Origin: Sphingomonas sp.
Lineage (GTDB): Bacteria; Pseudomonadota; Alphaproteobacteria; Sphingomonadales; Sphingomonadaceae
Assembly (NCBI GenBank): GCA_025935515.1
Contig: JAICVC010000121.1
Coordinates: 1-6,236 of the forward strand
Length of the DNA stretch: 6,236 nt
Reading direction: 5' to 3'
The translations under genes were made by a program, and so were the position numbers. Each line of letters begins with the position of its first letter. Position 1 is the first letter of the stretch. Of the stretch, positions 1 to 6,116 are shown piece after piece. The notes beneath the pieces were generated by a model. The model did not search any database, was not told where the DNA came from, and worked only from the letters and a program-made list of their open reading frames with translations.

Positions 1-650
1 ACGCGATGATCACGGGCACGACGCGGCCGTTCAGCCAGTCCTTGCGGCAGGTGCGGCTGGTGATCGACGACGAGCCCGAAGCGACCCCGTTCGGAGTCAC
101 CGTGATCGTCGGGCGCAACCACACCGTGCTGGTTGCCGACACCGCGGTGACCGAGCGGCCGACCGCCGAGCAATATGCCGCGATCGCGATGCGCTCGTCG
201 GCCTTCGCGCGGCGGATGGGGCTGGAGCCGCGCGTCGCGTTCACCAGCTACACCACCTTCGGCAACCCGCCGGGCGTTCACATCGAAGAGCTGCGCGGGG
301 CGGTCGAGCTGTTGACCGGCTTCAAGGCCGACTTCGAGTTCGAAGGCGAAATGGCGCCCGACGTGGCGCTCAATTACGAGATGCAGAAGCGCTATTATCC
401 GTTCACCCGGTTGAGCGCTGCAGCGAACATCCTGGTCATGCCCGGCCTCCAGTCGGCGAGCATCTCGTCCAAGTTGTTGCGCGAGCTCGGCGGGGAGAGC
501 GTGATGGGCCCTTACATGCTGGGGCTCGAACATCCGGTGCAGATCGCGCCGATGACCGCCAGCGCCTCCGACCTGGTGATGCTGGCGGTGCTAGCCGGCG
601 GCGACGCGCACGCGCGTGCGCAGCGCGTGAAGGCGAAGGCCCGCGGCTAA
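1..650 (+). CDS. maeB: NADP-dependent malic enzyme, C-terminal phosphotransacetylase-like domain (5' truncated by window)
   Basis: The reading frame enters from the left edge (first full codon at 3) and runs 215 residues to a TAA at 648-650. The ATG at 6 lies inside the domain and is not the start. The visible protein matches the C-terminal phosphate acetyl/butyryltransferase-like domain of large (about 750 aa) MaeB malic enzymes. It begins in the conserved AMITGTTR segment and continues through HTVLVADTAV, AIAMRSSAFARRMG, the FEGEMAPDVALN segment and a late NILVMPGLQSASISSKLL block. Enzymes of this type oxidatively decarboxylate malate to pyruvate with NADP+ in the cytoplasm; the appended domain is usually regulatory and not an active acetyltransferase. 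A free-standing phosphotransacetylase (Pta) is the alternative. I prefer malic enzyme from the sequence style, but the deciding N-terminal malic domain lies outside the window. The 3' end overlaps the convergent rsh stop by 4 bp. Confidence 0.82.
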   Translation, partial: AMITGTTRPFSQSLRQVRLVIDDEPEATPFGVTVIVGRNHTVLVADTAVTERPTAEQYAAIAMRSSAFARRMGLEPRVAFTSYTTFGNPPGVHIEELRGAVELLTGFKADFEFEGEMAPDVALNYEMQKRYYPFTRLSAAANILVMPGLQSASISSKLLRELGGESVMGPYMLGLEHPVQIAPMTASASDLVMLAVLAGGDAHARAQRVKAKARG

Positions 651-2737
651 ATCCGCTCGACCGAGCTGACCGGCTCGGCATCGCGCAGCGCGGCGATGAT
701 CGCGTGGAGATGCCCGAGGTCGTGCACCTCGATGTCGAGATGGAAGGTCTGGAAGCTGCCGTCGCGGTGGACCAGCTGAAGGTTGATGATGTTGGCGTGC
801 TTCGCCCCGAGGATGCTCGACATGGTGCCGAGCGCTCCGGGGATGTCGCGAAGGATCACCGCCAGCCGGGCGGCGCCGCCGTCCGAACCCTCGCCCCAGG
901 CGAGGTCGAGCCAGTCGGCGTCGATCCCGCTCGCAAGCGTGTCGCAGCCGATGACGTGCACCTCGATCTCCTCGTCCTCGCGCCTCAGACCGACGATCCG
1001 GTCGCCGGGAATGGGATAGCAGCATTGGGCGAGATGGTAGGCGACGCCGGGCGTCAGTCCCTTGATCGAGATCGCCTTGCGCTGGCCGACCGGCCGCGGG
1101 GCGACGTCGGCGCCGGCTGATCCCGGCATCAGCGCCTCCATCAGCGCTTCGTCGCTGGTGCGCTTGCGCGCGATGGCGATCATCAGCTCGTCCTCGTTCT
1201 CGATCTTGAGCTTCTTCAGGGCGCGCTTCAGCGCTTCCTTGTCGAGCTCGGCGGGAAGCCGGGCGACGATCTCGTCGTAGATCTTGCGCCCGAGCTCGAC
1301 CGTCTCCTCGCGCTCCTTGTGGCGGACGAAGCGGCGGACTCCGGCGCGCGCCTTGCCGGTGGCGACGAAGCGCAGCCAGCTCGGCTGCGGGTGCTGCGCC
1401 TCGGAGGCGAGGATTTCGACCTGGTCGCCGTTCTCGAGCATGGTGCGCAGCGGCACGACGCGGCCGTTGACCTTGGCGCCGACGGTGCGGTCGCCGAGAT
1501 CGGTGTGGACCGCGTAGGCGAAATCGACCGGGGTCGCGCCTTTCGGGAGCTGGATCAGCTCGCCCTTCGGCGTGAAGGCGAAGATGCGGTCCTGGTACAT
1601 CGCCATCCGGGTATGCTCGAGCAGCTCCTCGGGGCTTTCGGCATGCTCCAGGATCTCCATCAGATCGTCGACCCACGGGATGGTGAGCTCGCCCTTGGGC
1701 CGGCCTTCCTTGTAGGCCCAGTGCGCGGCGAGCCCCCGCTCAGCCTGTTCGTGCATGTCGCGGCCCCGGATCTGGATTTCGATCCGCATCTTCGAATCGT
1801 GGATCACCGAGGTGTGCAAGGAGCGGTAGCCGTTGCGCTTGGGCGTCGAGATGTAATCCTTGAAGCGTCCCGGAACCATCGGCCAGCGCCGGTGGATGAG
1901 GCCCAGCGCGCGATAGCAATCGGCGACGTCGTCGACGATGATCCGGAACGCCATGACGTCGGACAATTGCTCGAAGCTGATGTGCCGTTCGGCCATCTTC
2001 TTCCAGATCGAGAAGGGGTGCTTCTGCCGCCCCATCACCTCGGCCACGAGGCCGTTGTCGGCGAGGTACAGCTGGAGTCCGAGCCCGATCCGGTTGACGA
2101 GGTCGCCGCCGGATTCGGTGAGCTGGTTGAGCCGGCGCGTGATGGACGCATAAGCGTCGGGCTCGAGCTCCCGAAACGCCAGCGTCTGCATCTCGGTCAT
2201 CATCTCGTACATGCCGATCCGCTCGGCGAGGGGCGCGTAGATGTCCATCGTCTCGCGGGCAATACGGCGGCGCTTCTCCTCGGACGGGATGTGGTGGAGC
2301 GTGCGCATGTTGTGCAGCCGGTCGGCGAGCTTCACCAGCAGCACCCGGATGTCGTCGCTCAGCGCGAGCAGGAACTTGCGCAGGTTCTCGGCCGCGCGCT
2401 CGTTCTCCGATTGCGCCTCGATCTTGCTGAGCTTGGTGACCCCGTCGACCAGCCGCGCGATGTCCTTGCCGAAATGCTTCTCCACTTCCTCGGGCGTGGC
2501 GAGCGTGTCCTCGATCGTATCGTGAAGAATGGCGGTGACGATCGTCTGGTCGTCCAGCTTCAAGTCGGTGAGGATCCCGGCGACCTCGATCGGGTGGCTG
2601 AAATACGGATCGCCCGAGGCGCGCTTTTGCGAGCCGTGCGCCTTCATCGAGAAAACATAGGCGCGGTTGATCAGCCCCTCGTCCGCATCGGGATCATAGG
2701 AGCGGACCTTCTCGACCAGCTCATACTGTCTCAGCAC
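647..2737 (-). CDS. rsh: Bifunctional (p)ppGpp synthetase/hydrolase, RelA/SpoT family
   Basis: A 696-residue cytoplasmic stringent-response enzyme that makes (p)ppGpp from ATP and GDP/GTP and hydrolyses it. All family domains are present in order. The HD hydrolase (about 20-190) has metal ligands H48, H72-D73 and D139 plus the E76-D77 pair. The synthetase (about 235-345) has RFKDY at 291-295, GYRSLH at 303-308 and the catalytic E320-x-Q322. The TGS domain (about 384-443) includes H411. A helical region follows, then a zinc-finger-like segment with C572-C573, H594 and C598, and a C-terminal ACT domain (about 624-696). The RFKD version of the synthetase loop is typical of bifunctional enzymes, and with an intact HD site it predicts both activities. 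The start chosen is GTG at 2737, giving MLRQYELVEK, the usual family N-terminus. The frame stays open to 2878, but that stretch is low-complexity and overlaps the upstream gene. No convincing Shine-Dalgarno precedes the GTG. The TAG stop overlaps the malic-enzyme stop. Confidence 0.95.
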   Translation of the reverse strand: MLRQYELVEKVRSYDPDADEGLINRAYVFSMKAHGSQKRASGDPYFSHPIEVAGILTDLKLDDQTIVTAILHDTIEDTLATPEEVEKHFGKDIARLVDGVTKLSKIEAQSENERAAENLRKFLLALSDDIRVLLVKLADRLHNMRTLHHIPSEEKRRRIARETMDIYAPLAERIGMYEMMTEMQTLAFRELEPDAYASITRRLNQLTESGGDLVNRIGLGLQLYLADNGLVAEVMGRQKHPFSIWKKMAERHISFEQLSDVMAFRIIVDDVADCYRALGLIHRRWPMVPGRFKDYISTPKRNGYRSLHTSVIHDSKMRIEIQIRGRDMHEQAERGLAAHWAYKEGRPKGELTIPWVDDLMEILEHAESPEELLEHTRMAMYQDRIFAFTPKGELIQLPKGATPVDFAYAVHTDLGDRTVGAKVNGRVVPLRTMLENGDQVEILASEAQHPQPSWLRFVATGKARAGVRRFVRHKEREETVELGRKIYDEIVARLPAELDKEALKRALKKLKIENEDELMIAIARKRTSDEALMEALMPGSAGADVAPRPVGQRKAISIKGLTPGVAYHLAQCCYPIPGDRIVGLRREDEEIEVHVIGCDTLASGIDADWLDLAWGEGSDGGAARLAVILRDIPGALGTMSSILGAKHANIINLQLVHRDGSFQTFHLDIEVHDLGHLHAIIAALRDAEPVSSVERI

Positions 2738-2759
2738 CAGGCTAAGATGGGGGCGGGCG

Positions 2760-2777
2760 GCGCTTTTGTGCAAGCGC
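2760..2777 (-). repeat. Small inverted repeat 5' of rsh
   Basis: GCGCTT (2760-2765) and AAGCGC (2772-2777) form a 6-bp stem with a 6-nt loop, about 22 bp upstream of the rsh GTG in the minus-strand transcript. With the larger hairpin at 2789-2814 it makes the short rsh leader highly structured. It could also be chance in GC-rich DNA. Confidence 0.3.
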
Positions 2778-2788
2778 GAAAGCAGGGA

Positions 2789-2814
2789 GGCGCCCGGAAG
2801 GAGGAACGGGCGCC
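2789..2814 (-). other. GC-rich hairpin in the leader between the secreted-protein gene and rsh
   Basis: A perfect 8-bp inverted repeat, GGCGCCCG (2789-2796) and CGGGCGCC (2807-2814), surrounds a 10-nt loop. It lies 12 bp past the stop of the secreted-protein gene and about 50 bp before the rsh start. In the minus-strand transcript no run of U follows the stem, so it is not a convincing intrinsic terminator. It could be a weak or Rho-assisted terminator, or a structure in an rsh leader RNA. A second, smaller stem lies downstream at 2760-2777. Confidence 0.4.
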
Positions 2815-2826
2815 CCCCCGGGGGAA

Positions 2827-3144
2827 CTACTGCGCCGCCAGCGCCTTGCCGCCGTCGGCCTTCACCGCGGCGTTGCACTTGGCGAGCTCGGCGCTGGTGA
2901 AATCACGGCCGTCGACCGCGAAATTCTCGATCGTGCCGGCCTTCTTGGCGAGCGCCTGGCAGAGGACCGCTGGGCGGCTTTCCGCGGTCGCCCCCTGGCA
3001 GCTGTCGCCGGCGCAGGCCCAGTTGATCTCGCGCGCCACGATATGGCCATTGGCCGGAGCGGCCAGCCTGGCCGAATAAGAAGCCGCCGCGGCGGGTGAA
3101 GCGACGACCGCAAGCGTCGCGAAAAGAAAAGCGGAACGGAGCAT
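2827..3144 (-). CDS. Small secreted four-cysteine protein, CC_3452 family
   Basis: A 105-residue protein of unknown function resembling the CC_3452 family of Caulobacter and sphingomonads; this assignment is from memory of the family's appearance. Residues 1-21 form a signal peptide: a short basic n-region (MLR), a hydrophobic core, and an SPAAAAS cleavage area. The mature protein of about 85 residues should be periplasmic or secreted. It has four cysteines (C44, C49, C62, C90), which suggests two disulfides. Conserved-looking segments are NWACAGDSCQGAT, SRPAVLCQALAKKAG and DGRDF..AELAKCN. The ATG at 3144 is preceded by a good Shine-Dalgarno (AGGAG, 9 nt spacing on the minus strand). The gene is divergent from the HxlR regulator, which makes it a candidate target. 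It lies 89 bp upstream of rsh in the same direction, so read-through into rsh is possible. No enzymatic motif is seen. Confidence 0.85.
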   Translation of the reverse strand: MLRSAFLFATLAVVASPAAAASYSARLAAPANGHIVAREINWACAGDSCQGATAESRPAVLCQALAKKAGTIENFAVDGRDFTSAELAKCNAAVKADGGKALAAQ

Positions 3145-3160
3145 CCCTGTAGACTCCTGT

Positions 3161-3222
3161 AAGTTGCTAGAAGAAACTGAATATCGTAATCGGTTTCACT
3201 CAGCAACTGTTTTTTGGAACCG
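3161..3222. promoter_or_regulatory. Probable operator: symmetric array of GMAACYK half-sites between divergent genes
   Basis: A long interrupted palindrome is centred on 3185. Outer arms AGTTGCT (3162-3168) and AGCAACT (3202-3208) match perfectly. Inner arms GAAACTGA (3173-3180) and TCGGTTTC (3190-3197) match at 7 of 8 positions, and TA/TA pairs flank the centre. Read as half-sites, five copies of GMAACYK occur: minus at 3161-3167, plus at 3173-3179, minus at 3191-3197, plus at 3203-3209 and plus at 3216-3222. The site lies between the secreted-protein gene and the HxlR gene. Binding by the adjacent HxlR protein, with autoregulation, is an inference. Confidence 0.55.
3178..3206 (-). promoter_or_regulatory. 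Candidate sigma-70-type promoter for the secreted-protein gene
   Basis: On the minus strand TTGCTG (3206-3201) and TATTCA (3183-3178) are separated by exactly 17 bp, a reasonable -35/-10 pair. It would start transcription near 3170, about 25 nt before the ATG at 3144. The elements lie inside the palindromic operator, so a bound repressor would block them. This rests on consensus similarity only. Confidence 0.4.
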
Positions 3223-3264
3223 AATCGTGGTTTGATGAGATTTGTCAGGGGAGAGAGGCGGCTG

Positions 3265-3756
3265 ATGCCGGCACATAGCGTCACGTCGGGAATCGACGAG
3301 TTCAAGCGCGCGGCATTGTCATGTCCGCTGCCCGCCGCGGTCGAGCTGATCGGCGAGAAATGGGCGTTCCTGATCCTTCGCGGCGCGCTCAACGGCCTTA
3401 AACATTTCGAGGAATTCCAGGCCGGCCTCGGAATCGCGCGCAACATCCTGTCCGACCGCCTGTCGAAGATGGTCGGGGGCGGCATCCTCCAGCGGCAGCC
3501 CGACCCCGACGACGGGCGCCGGGTCATCTATTCGCTGACCTCCAAGGGCGAGGACCTGCTGCCTGTGGTGCTCGCGCTTCGCCAGTGGGGCGAGCAATGG
3601 GGCTATGGCAGCATGAAGGTCGTGCTGGCGGACGCCCGCGACCGCAAGCCGGTCCGCAAGATCTGCGTGCAGGCCGAGGACGGCCGCGAGCTCAAGCTCA
3701 GCGATCTCACCTGGGTCGAGCGCGAGGCGGCGGCACTGCCGACCGCCGCCGAATAG
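3265..3756 (+). CDS. HxlR-family winged helix-turn-helix transcriptional regulator
   Basis: A 163-residue DNA-binding protein with an HxlR (DUF24) winged-helix domain at about 18-112. Features are the N-terminal CPLPAAVELIGEKW segment with the family cysteine C20, LILRGALNGLKHFEEFQ, the recognition-helix stretch ARNILSDRLSKMV (58-70), and a wing (about 74-95) with DPDDGRRVIYSLTSKG. HxlR proteins are usually dimers of about 110-130 residues; some sense thiol-reactive or quinone compounds through the N-terminal cysteine. This one carries an extra tail of about 50 residues (114-163) with a second cysteine, C134. I chose ATG 3265 because AGAGG lies 6 nt upstream and homologues typically begin close to the CPL motif. 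ATG 3235 and TTG 3214 are in-frame alternatives that would run into the operator region. Likely targets are its own gene and the divergent secreted-protein gene. The stop directly abuts that of the exonuclease gene. Confidence 0.9.
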   Translation: MPAHSVTSGIDEFKRAALSCPLPAAVELIGEKWAFLILRGALNGLKHFEEFQAGLGIARNILSDRLSKMVGGGILQRQPDPDDGRRVIYSLTSKGEDLLPVVLALRQWGEQWGYGSMKVVLADARDRKPVRKICVQAEDGRELKLSDLTWVEREAAALPTAAE

Positions 3757-4206
3757 TCACTCCAGCCCGACGATATGGTCGCGAAGGGCGCGCGCATCGT
3801 GCAGCGCGTTGTGCGGCACCTTGCTGTTCGCCGCAGTGCTGAAGCCGACGAGGGAAATGAACTCGAACCTCAGGCCCGGCACTTCGGCCATCACCCCTGG
3901 CCCGGTGACCAGCAGCGCGTTGAACAGCGCAATGTCCTCGGGCCAGTCGGCGACGATCACCGGGTCCGGGTCGCCGGCGAGGTAATGCGCGATCGTCCGC
4001 GCGGCGTCGGCGCGGCTCATCCGCGGCGAAACCAAATTGGCCGGGACCGTGTCGAGATAGGGGACGACGTTGCGCTCGACCCATTGCTCCAGCGCGCCGT
4101 CCCAGTCGAGCGTGAGGTACAGCTCTTCGCCGCTGTCCGGCACGAGCGCGAGGCTCAGCAGCGCGCCGCCCCAGCCGTTATATTCGGTGTCGAGGAAGTA
4201 GCGCAT
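3757..4206 (-). CDS. DEDDh-type 3'-5' exonuclease, RNase T/Rv2179c-like
   Basis: A 149-residue single-domain protein with the layout of DEDD exonucleases. The first motif is FLDTEYN (D6 and E8 as metal ligands). The middle motif is VIVADWPEDIALFN (D87 or D91 as the third acid). The last motif is HNALHDA, fitting H-x4-D (H132, D137), which makes it DEDDh. The N-terminal MRYFLDTEY start and short length resemble the Mycobacterium tuberculosis Rv2179c family of RNase T-like 3' exoribonucleases more than DNA polymerase III epsilon, which is longer. The expected role is metal-dependent trimming of RNA (or single-stranded DNA) 3' ends in the cytoplasm; the substrate is not decided by sequence. No signal peptide is present. 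The ATG at 4206 begins at the conserved family N-terminus, though its upstream ribosome-binding site is weak. The gene converges exactly on the HxlR gene and diverges from the M20 gene across 99 bp in which I see no clear promoter. Confidence 0.85.
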   Translation of the reverse strand: MRYFLDTEYNGWGGALLSLALVPDSGEELYLTLDWDGALEQWVERNVVPYLDTVPANLVSPRMSRADAARTIAHYLAGDPDPVIVADWPEDIALFNALLVTGPGVMAEVPGLRFEFISLVGFSTAANSKVPHNALHDARALRDHIVGLE

Positions 4207-4296
4207 CCCGGCGCGCTATCGCGTGCCGCGGTGGCGCTGTCCATCTGGACTCTGCGCAAGTCCCCGCTAGCCTTGGCGGCGGCTCAACGGGGGATT

Positions 4297-4300
4297 GGAG
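4297..4300 (+). promoter_or_regulatory. Ribosome binding site deciding the M20 protein start
   Basis: GGAG at 4297-4300 lies 5 nt before ATG 4306, within ATTGGAGTGACC. It supports 4306 over the far-upstream open frame and places the signal peptide at the N-terminus. A GTG at 4300 is in frame but overlaps this site. Confidence 0.55.
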
Positions 4301-4305
4301 TGACC

Positions 4306-5799
4306 ATGAAGATGCGCGCCTTGGCTGCCTGTGCGGCCTTGCTGTCGACCGCCGCGATTGCGGAAACGCCCAACCGGCCGCAGCTCGAAGCCGCCGTCAA
4401 GGCCGGGCACGACGTCAATGTGAAGCGCCTCCAGGACTGGATCGCGCTGCCGACCATCGCCGCCGAGAGGCGCAACGTGCGCGAGGGCGCCGAACTGATG
4501 CGGCGCCTCGCGCTCGACGCCGGCTTCCAGCAGGCCGAGATCATTCCCACCGACGGCGTCCCCGGCGTGTTCGCGAGCCTGGACGCGGGGGCGAAGGACT
4601 GCGTCGGCGTCTATTTCATGTACGACGTCAAGCAGTTCGACCCGGCCGAATGGTCGTCGCCGCCGCTCGAGGCGCGGATCGTCGACCGGCCCGGCGAGGG
4701 CAAGGCCATCGTCGGCCGCGGCGCGGTCAACCAGAAGGGCCCGGAAGCGACCTTCCTCGCCGCGCTCCATGCCTTCAAGGCGACTGGACGCAAGCTCCCG
4801 GTGAACCTGGTGCTGGTCGCCGAGGGCGAGGAAGAAATCGCCTCGACCCATTTCCCGCAGGTCATCGCCAATCCCAAGGTGCTGCCGGCGCTCGGCAAGT
4901 GCCTTGGCGTATTCATTCCGACCGCGGCGCAATCGGCGACGGGCGCCGCGACGATCACGCTCGGGGCCAAGGGCGCGGTCGAGCTGCAGCTGATTTCCAG
5001 CGGCGCAAAGAATGGGCGCGGGCCGAAGAACGACATTCACTCGAGCCTGATGGCGAGCGTCGACAGCCCCGCCTGGCGGCTGGTCAAGGCGCTCGACACG
5101 CTCGTCGCCGACGACGGCCACACGCCGGCGATCGAGGGCTGGTTCGAACATGTCCGGCCGCTCACCGACCGTCAGAAGCAGCTCATCGCGCAAGGCGTCG
5201 CCAAGCAGGACGAGGCGGCGCTGAAGAAAGGCCTCGGGATCCAGCGCTGGGCGTTCGACGAGGATTTCCTGACCAGCCAGCTGCGGCTCGCCTCGCAGCC
5301 GACGGTCAACATCCAGGGCCTCGTCGGCGGCTACACCGGGCCCGGCGGCAAGACCGTGCTGCCCGGCCGGGTCGAAGCGAAGATCGACCTTCGCCTGGTG
5401 CCCGACATGACCAAGGACGAAGCGGTGTCGAAGCTGAAGGCGCACCTTGCCAAGCACGGCTTCGGCGACATCGAGGTCAAGGTGAGCGGCGGCTATGGCC
5501 CGACCCAGACCGACGAAAACAGCGCGCTGATCCGCGCCCAGCGGGCGGCGCTGACCAAAGCGGGGATCGATTATGCGATGAGCGCGCGCTCCGCCGGATC
5601 GTGGCCGGGCGTCGTCTTCACCGGGCCGCCGGCGAAGCTTCCGGCGGGTCAGGTGGGGATCGGCCGCGGCAGCGGCGCGCACGCGCCCAACGAATGGTTC
5701 CTGGTCGACAGCAGCAGTCCCAGGATCGCCGGCTTCGACCAGGGCGCGATGTTCTACATCGACTTTCTGTACGAGCTCGCGGGAACCGCGCGCCGCTAG
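4306..5799 (+). CDS. Exported M20/M25/M40-family metallopeptidase-like protein with altered metal ligands
   Basis: A 497-residue protein related to M20 di/tripeptidases and carboxypeptidases. Residues 1-19 are a Sec signal peptide ending AIA|E, so it should be periplasmic. Catalytic-domain parts lie at about 36-215 and 396-490, around a lid/dimerisation domain at about 222-395. Family landmarks: YDV..FDPAEWSSPPL at 106-120 (D107 conserved), EGEEEI at 173-178 (E176 general base, E177 metal ligand), NDIHS with H245, DLRLVP at 361-366, and GSGAHAPNEW with H459. Unusually, the metal-binding His of the canonical GHYDV is Met105, the bridging Asp of GRGAxD is Asn142, and the region expected to give the last Asp (about 203-209) has none. 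It may bind one metal, use a different site, or be catalytically changed. ATG 4306 follows GGAG by 5 nt; ATG 4312 is less well placed. The frame is open back to 3775, but that part is antisense to the exonuclease gene. Substrate unknown. Confidence 0.88.
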   Translation: MKMRALAACAALLSTAAIAETPNRPQLEAAVKAGHDVNVKRLQDWIALPTIAAERRNVREGAELMRRLALDAGFQQAEIIPTDGVPGVFASLDAGAKDCVGVYFMYDVKQFDPAEWSSPPLEARIVDRPGEGKAIVGRGAVNQKGPEATFLAALHAFKATGRKLPVNLVLVAEGEEEIASTHFPQVIANPKVLPALGKCLGVFIPTAAQSATGAATITLGAKGAVELQLISSGAKNGRGPKNDIHSSLMASVDSPAWRLVKALDTLVADDGHTPAIEGWFEHVRPLTDRQKQLIAQGVAKQDEAALKKGLGIQRWAFDEDFLTSQLRLASQPTVNIQGLVGGYTGPGGKTVLPGRVEAKIDLRLVPDMTKDEAVSKLKAHLAKHGFGDIEVKVSGGYGPTQTDENSALIRAQRAALTKAGIDYAMSARSAGSWPGVVFTGPPAKLPAGQVGIGRGSGAHAPNEWFLVDSSSPRIAGFDQGAMFYIDFLYELAGTARR

Positions 5800-6075
5800 C
5801 TAACGCACGATTGCCTCGCAATTGTCGGTCGGGAGCGCTTTGCCCTTGCGGCAGCGCGCCTGCGCCATGCGGAGCTGCTTGCCCCGTTCCTCGTCCTGCC
5901 GGCGCATTTCGCGGCCGCGTTTCTGGTCGGCCTCGGCCTGGCTGGTGGTCGCCGCGTCAACCCCGGCGGAGGCAACCTTCACCGGCAGCGTGACGACATC
6001 GACCGCGGTCTTGGCGACGGTGCCGACGACGCAGCCGCCAAGAGCGAGCGGCAGGATCAGGAGCAGGGGCTTCAT
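5800..6075 (-). CDS. Small lipoprotein of unknown function
   Basis: A 91-residue predicted lipoprotein. Residues 1-14 form a short signal peptide (MKPLLLILPLALGG) followed by the lipobox cysteine C15 (LGGC), so the mature chain should be lipidated and membrane-anchored. Residues 16-42 are small and hydrophobic, rich in V, A and T. Residues about 46-80 are highly charged (AEADQKRGREMRRQDEERGK) and probably helical. Two cysteines near the end (C75, C86) could form a disulfide. Gly at position 16 (+2) is absent and the residue is Val, with no Asp at +2, so no inner-membrane retention signal is seen. I do not recognise a named family. The ATG at 6075 lacks a strong Shine-Dalgarno but begins a perfect lipoprotein signal. 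The TAG stop abuts that of the convergent M20 gene. Its upstream neighbour is 41 bp away in the same direction, suggesting an operon. Confidence 0.8.
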   Translation of the reverse strand: MKPLLLILPLALGGCVVGTVAKTAVDVVTLPVKVASAGVDAATTSQAEADQKRGREMRRQDEERGKQLRMAQARCRKGKALPTDNCEAIVR

Positions 6076-6116
6076 GCAATGAGACTCGCACAGGCGGGCC
6101 GAACCGGCAACGCGGC

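Noticed and set aside
2789..2814. Intrinsic terminator after the secreted-protein gene
   Set aside because: The stem is strong but no U-run follows it on the minus strand, so I list it only as a hairpin.
2738..2878. Upstream extension of rsh to an ATG at 2878
   Set aside because: The added 47 residues are low-complexity, overlap the end of the secreted-protein gene and are absent from the usual family N-terminus.
1319..3079. A 586-residue plus-strand open frame
   Set aside because: It is antisense to rsh, whose domains and catalytic residues are all intact. The antisense product is rich in His, Asp, Val and Gly with no recognisable domain, as expected for a shadow frame in GC-rich coding DNA.
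3214..3264. Earlier HxlR starts (TTG 3214, ATG 3235)
   Set aside because: They lack a ribosome-binding site as good as AGAGG before ATG 3265, and they add residues not expected before the HxlR domain.
3775..4305. Upstream extension of the M20 protein frame
   Set aside because: It is antisense to the complete exonuclease gene, and starting there would bury the clear signal peptide.
4321..4332. LAAC resembling a lipobox in the M20 protein (residues 6-9)
   Set aside because: Only eight residues precede the Cys, too few for a lipoprotein signal. A normal type I cleavage site (AIA|E) follows at residue 19.
4267..5682. A 471-residue minus-strand open frame
   Set aside because: It is antisense to the M20-family gene, with Arg/Gly/Asp-rich low-complexity composition and no family features.
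4650..5993. A 447-residue plus-strand frame overlapping the M20 gene
   Set aside because: It is a shifted-frame shadow, very rich in Arg, Gly and Ala, and runs over the lipoprotein gene as well.
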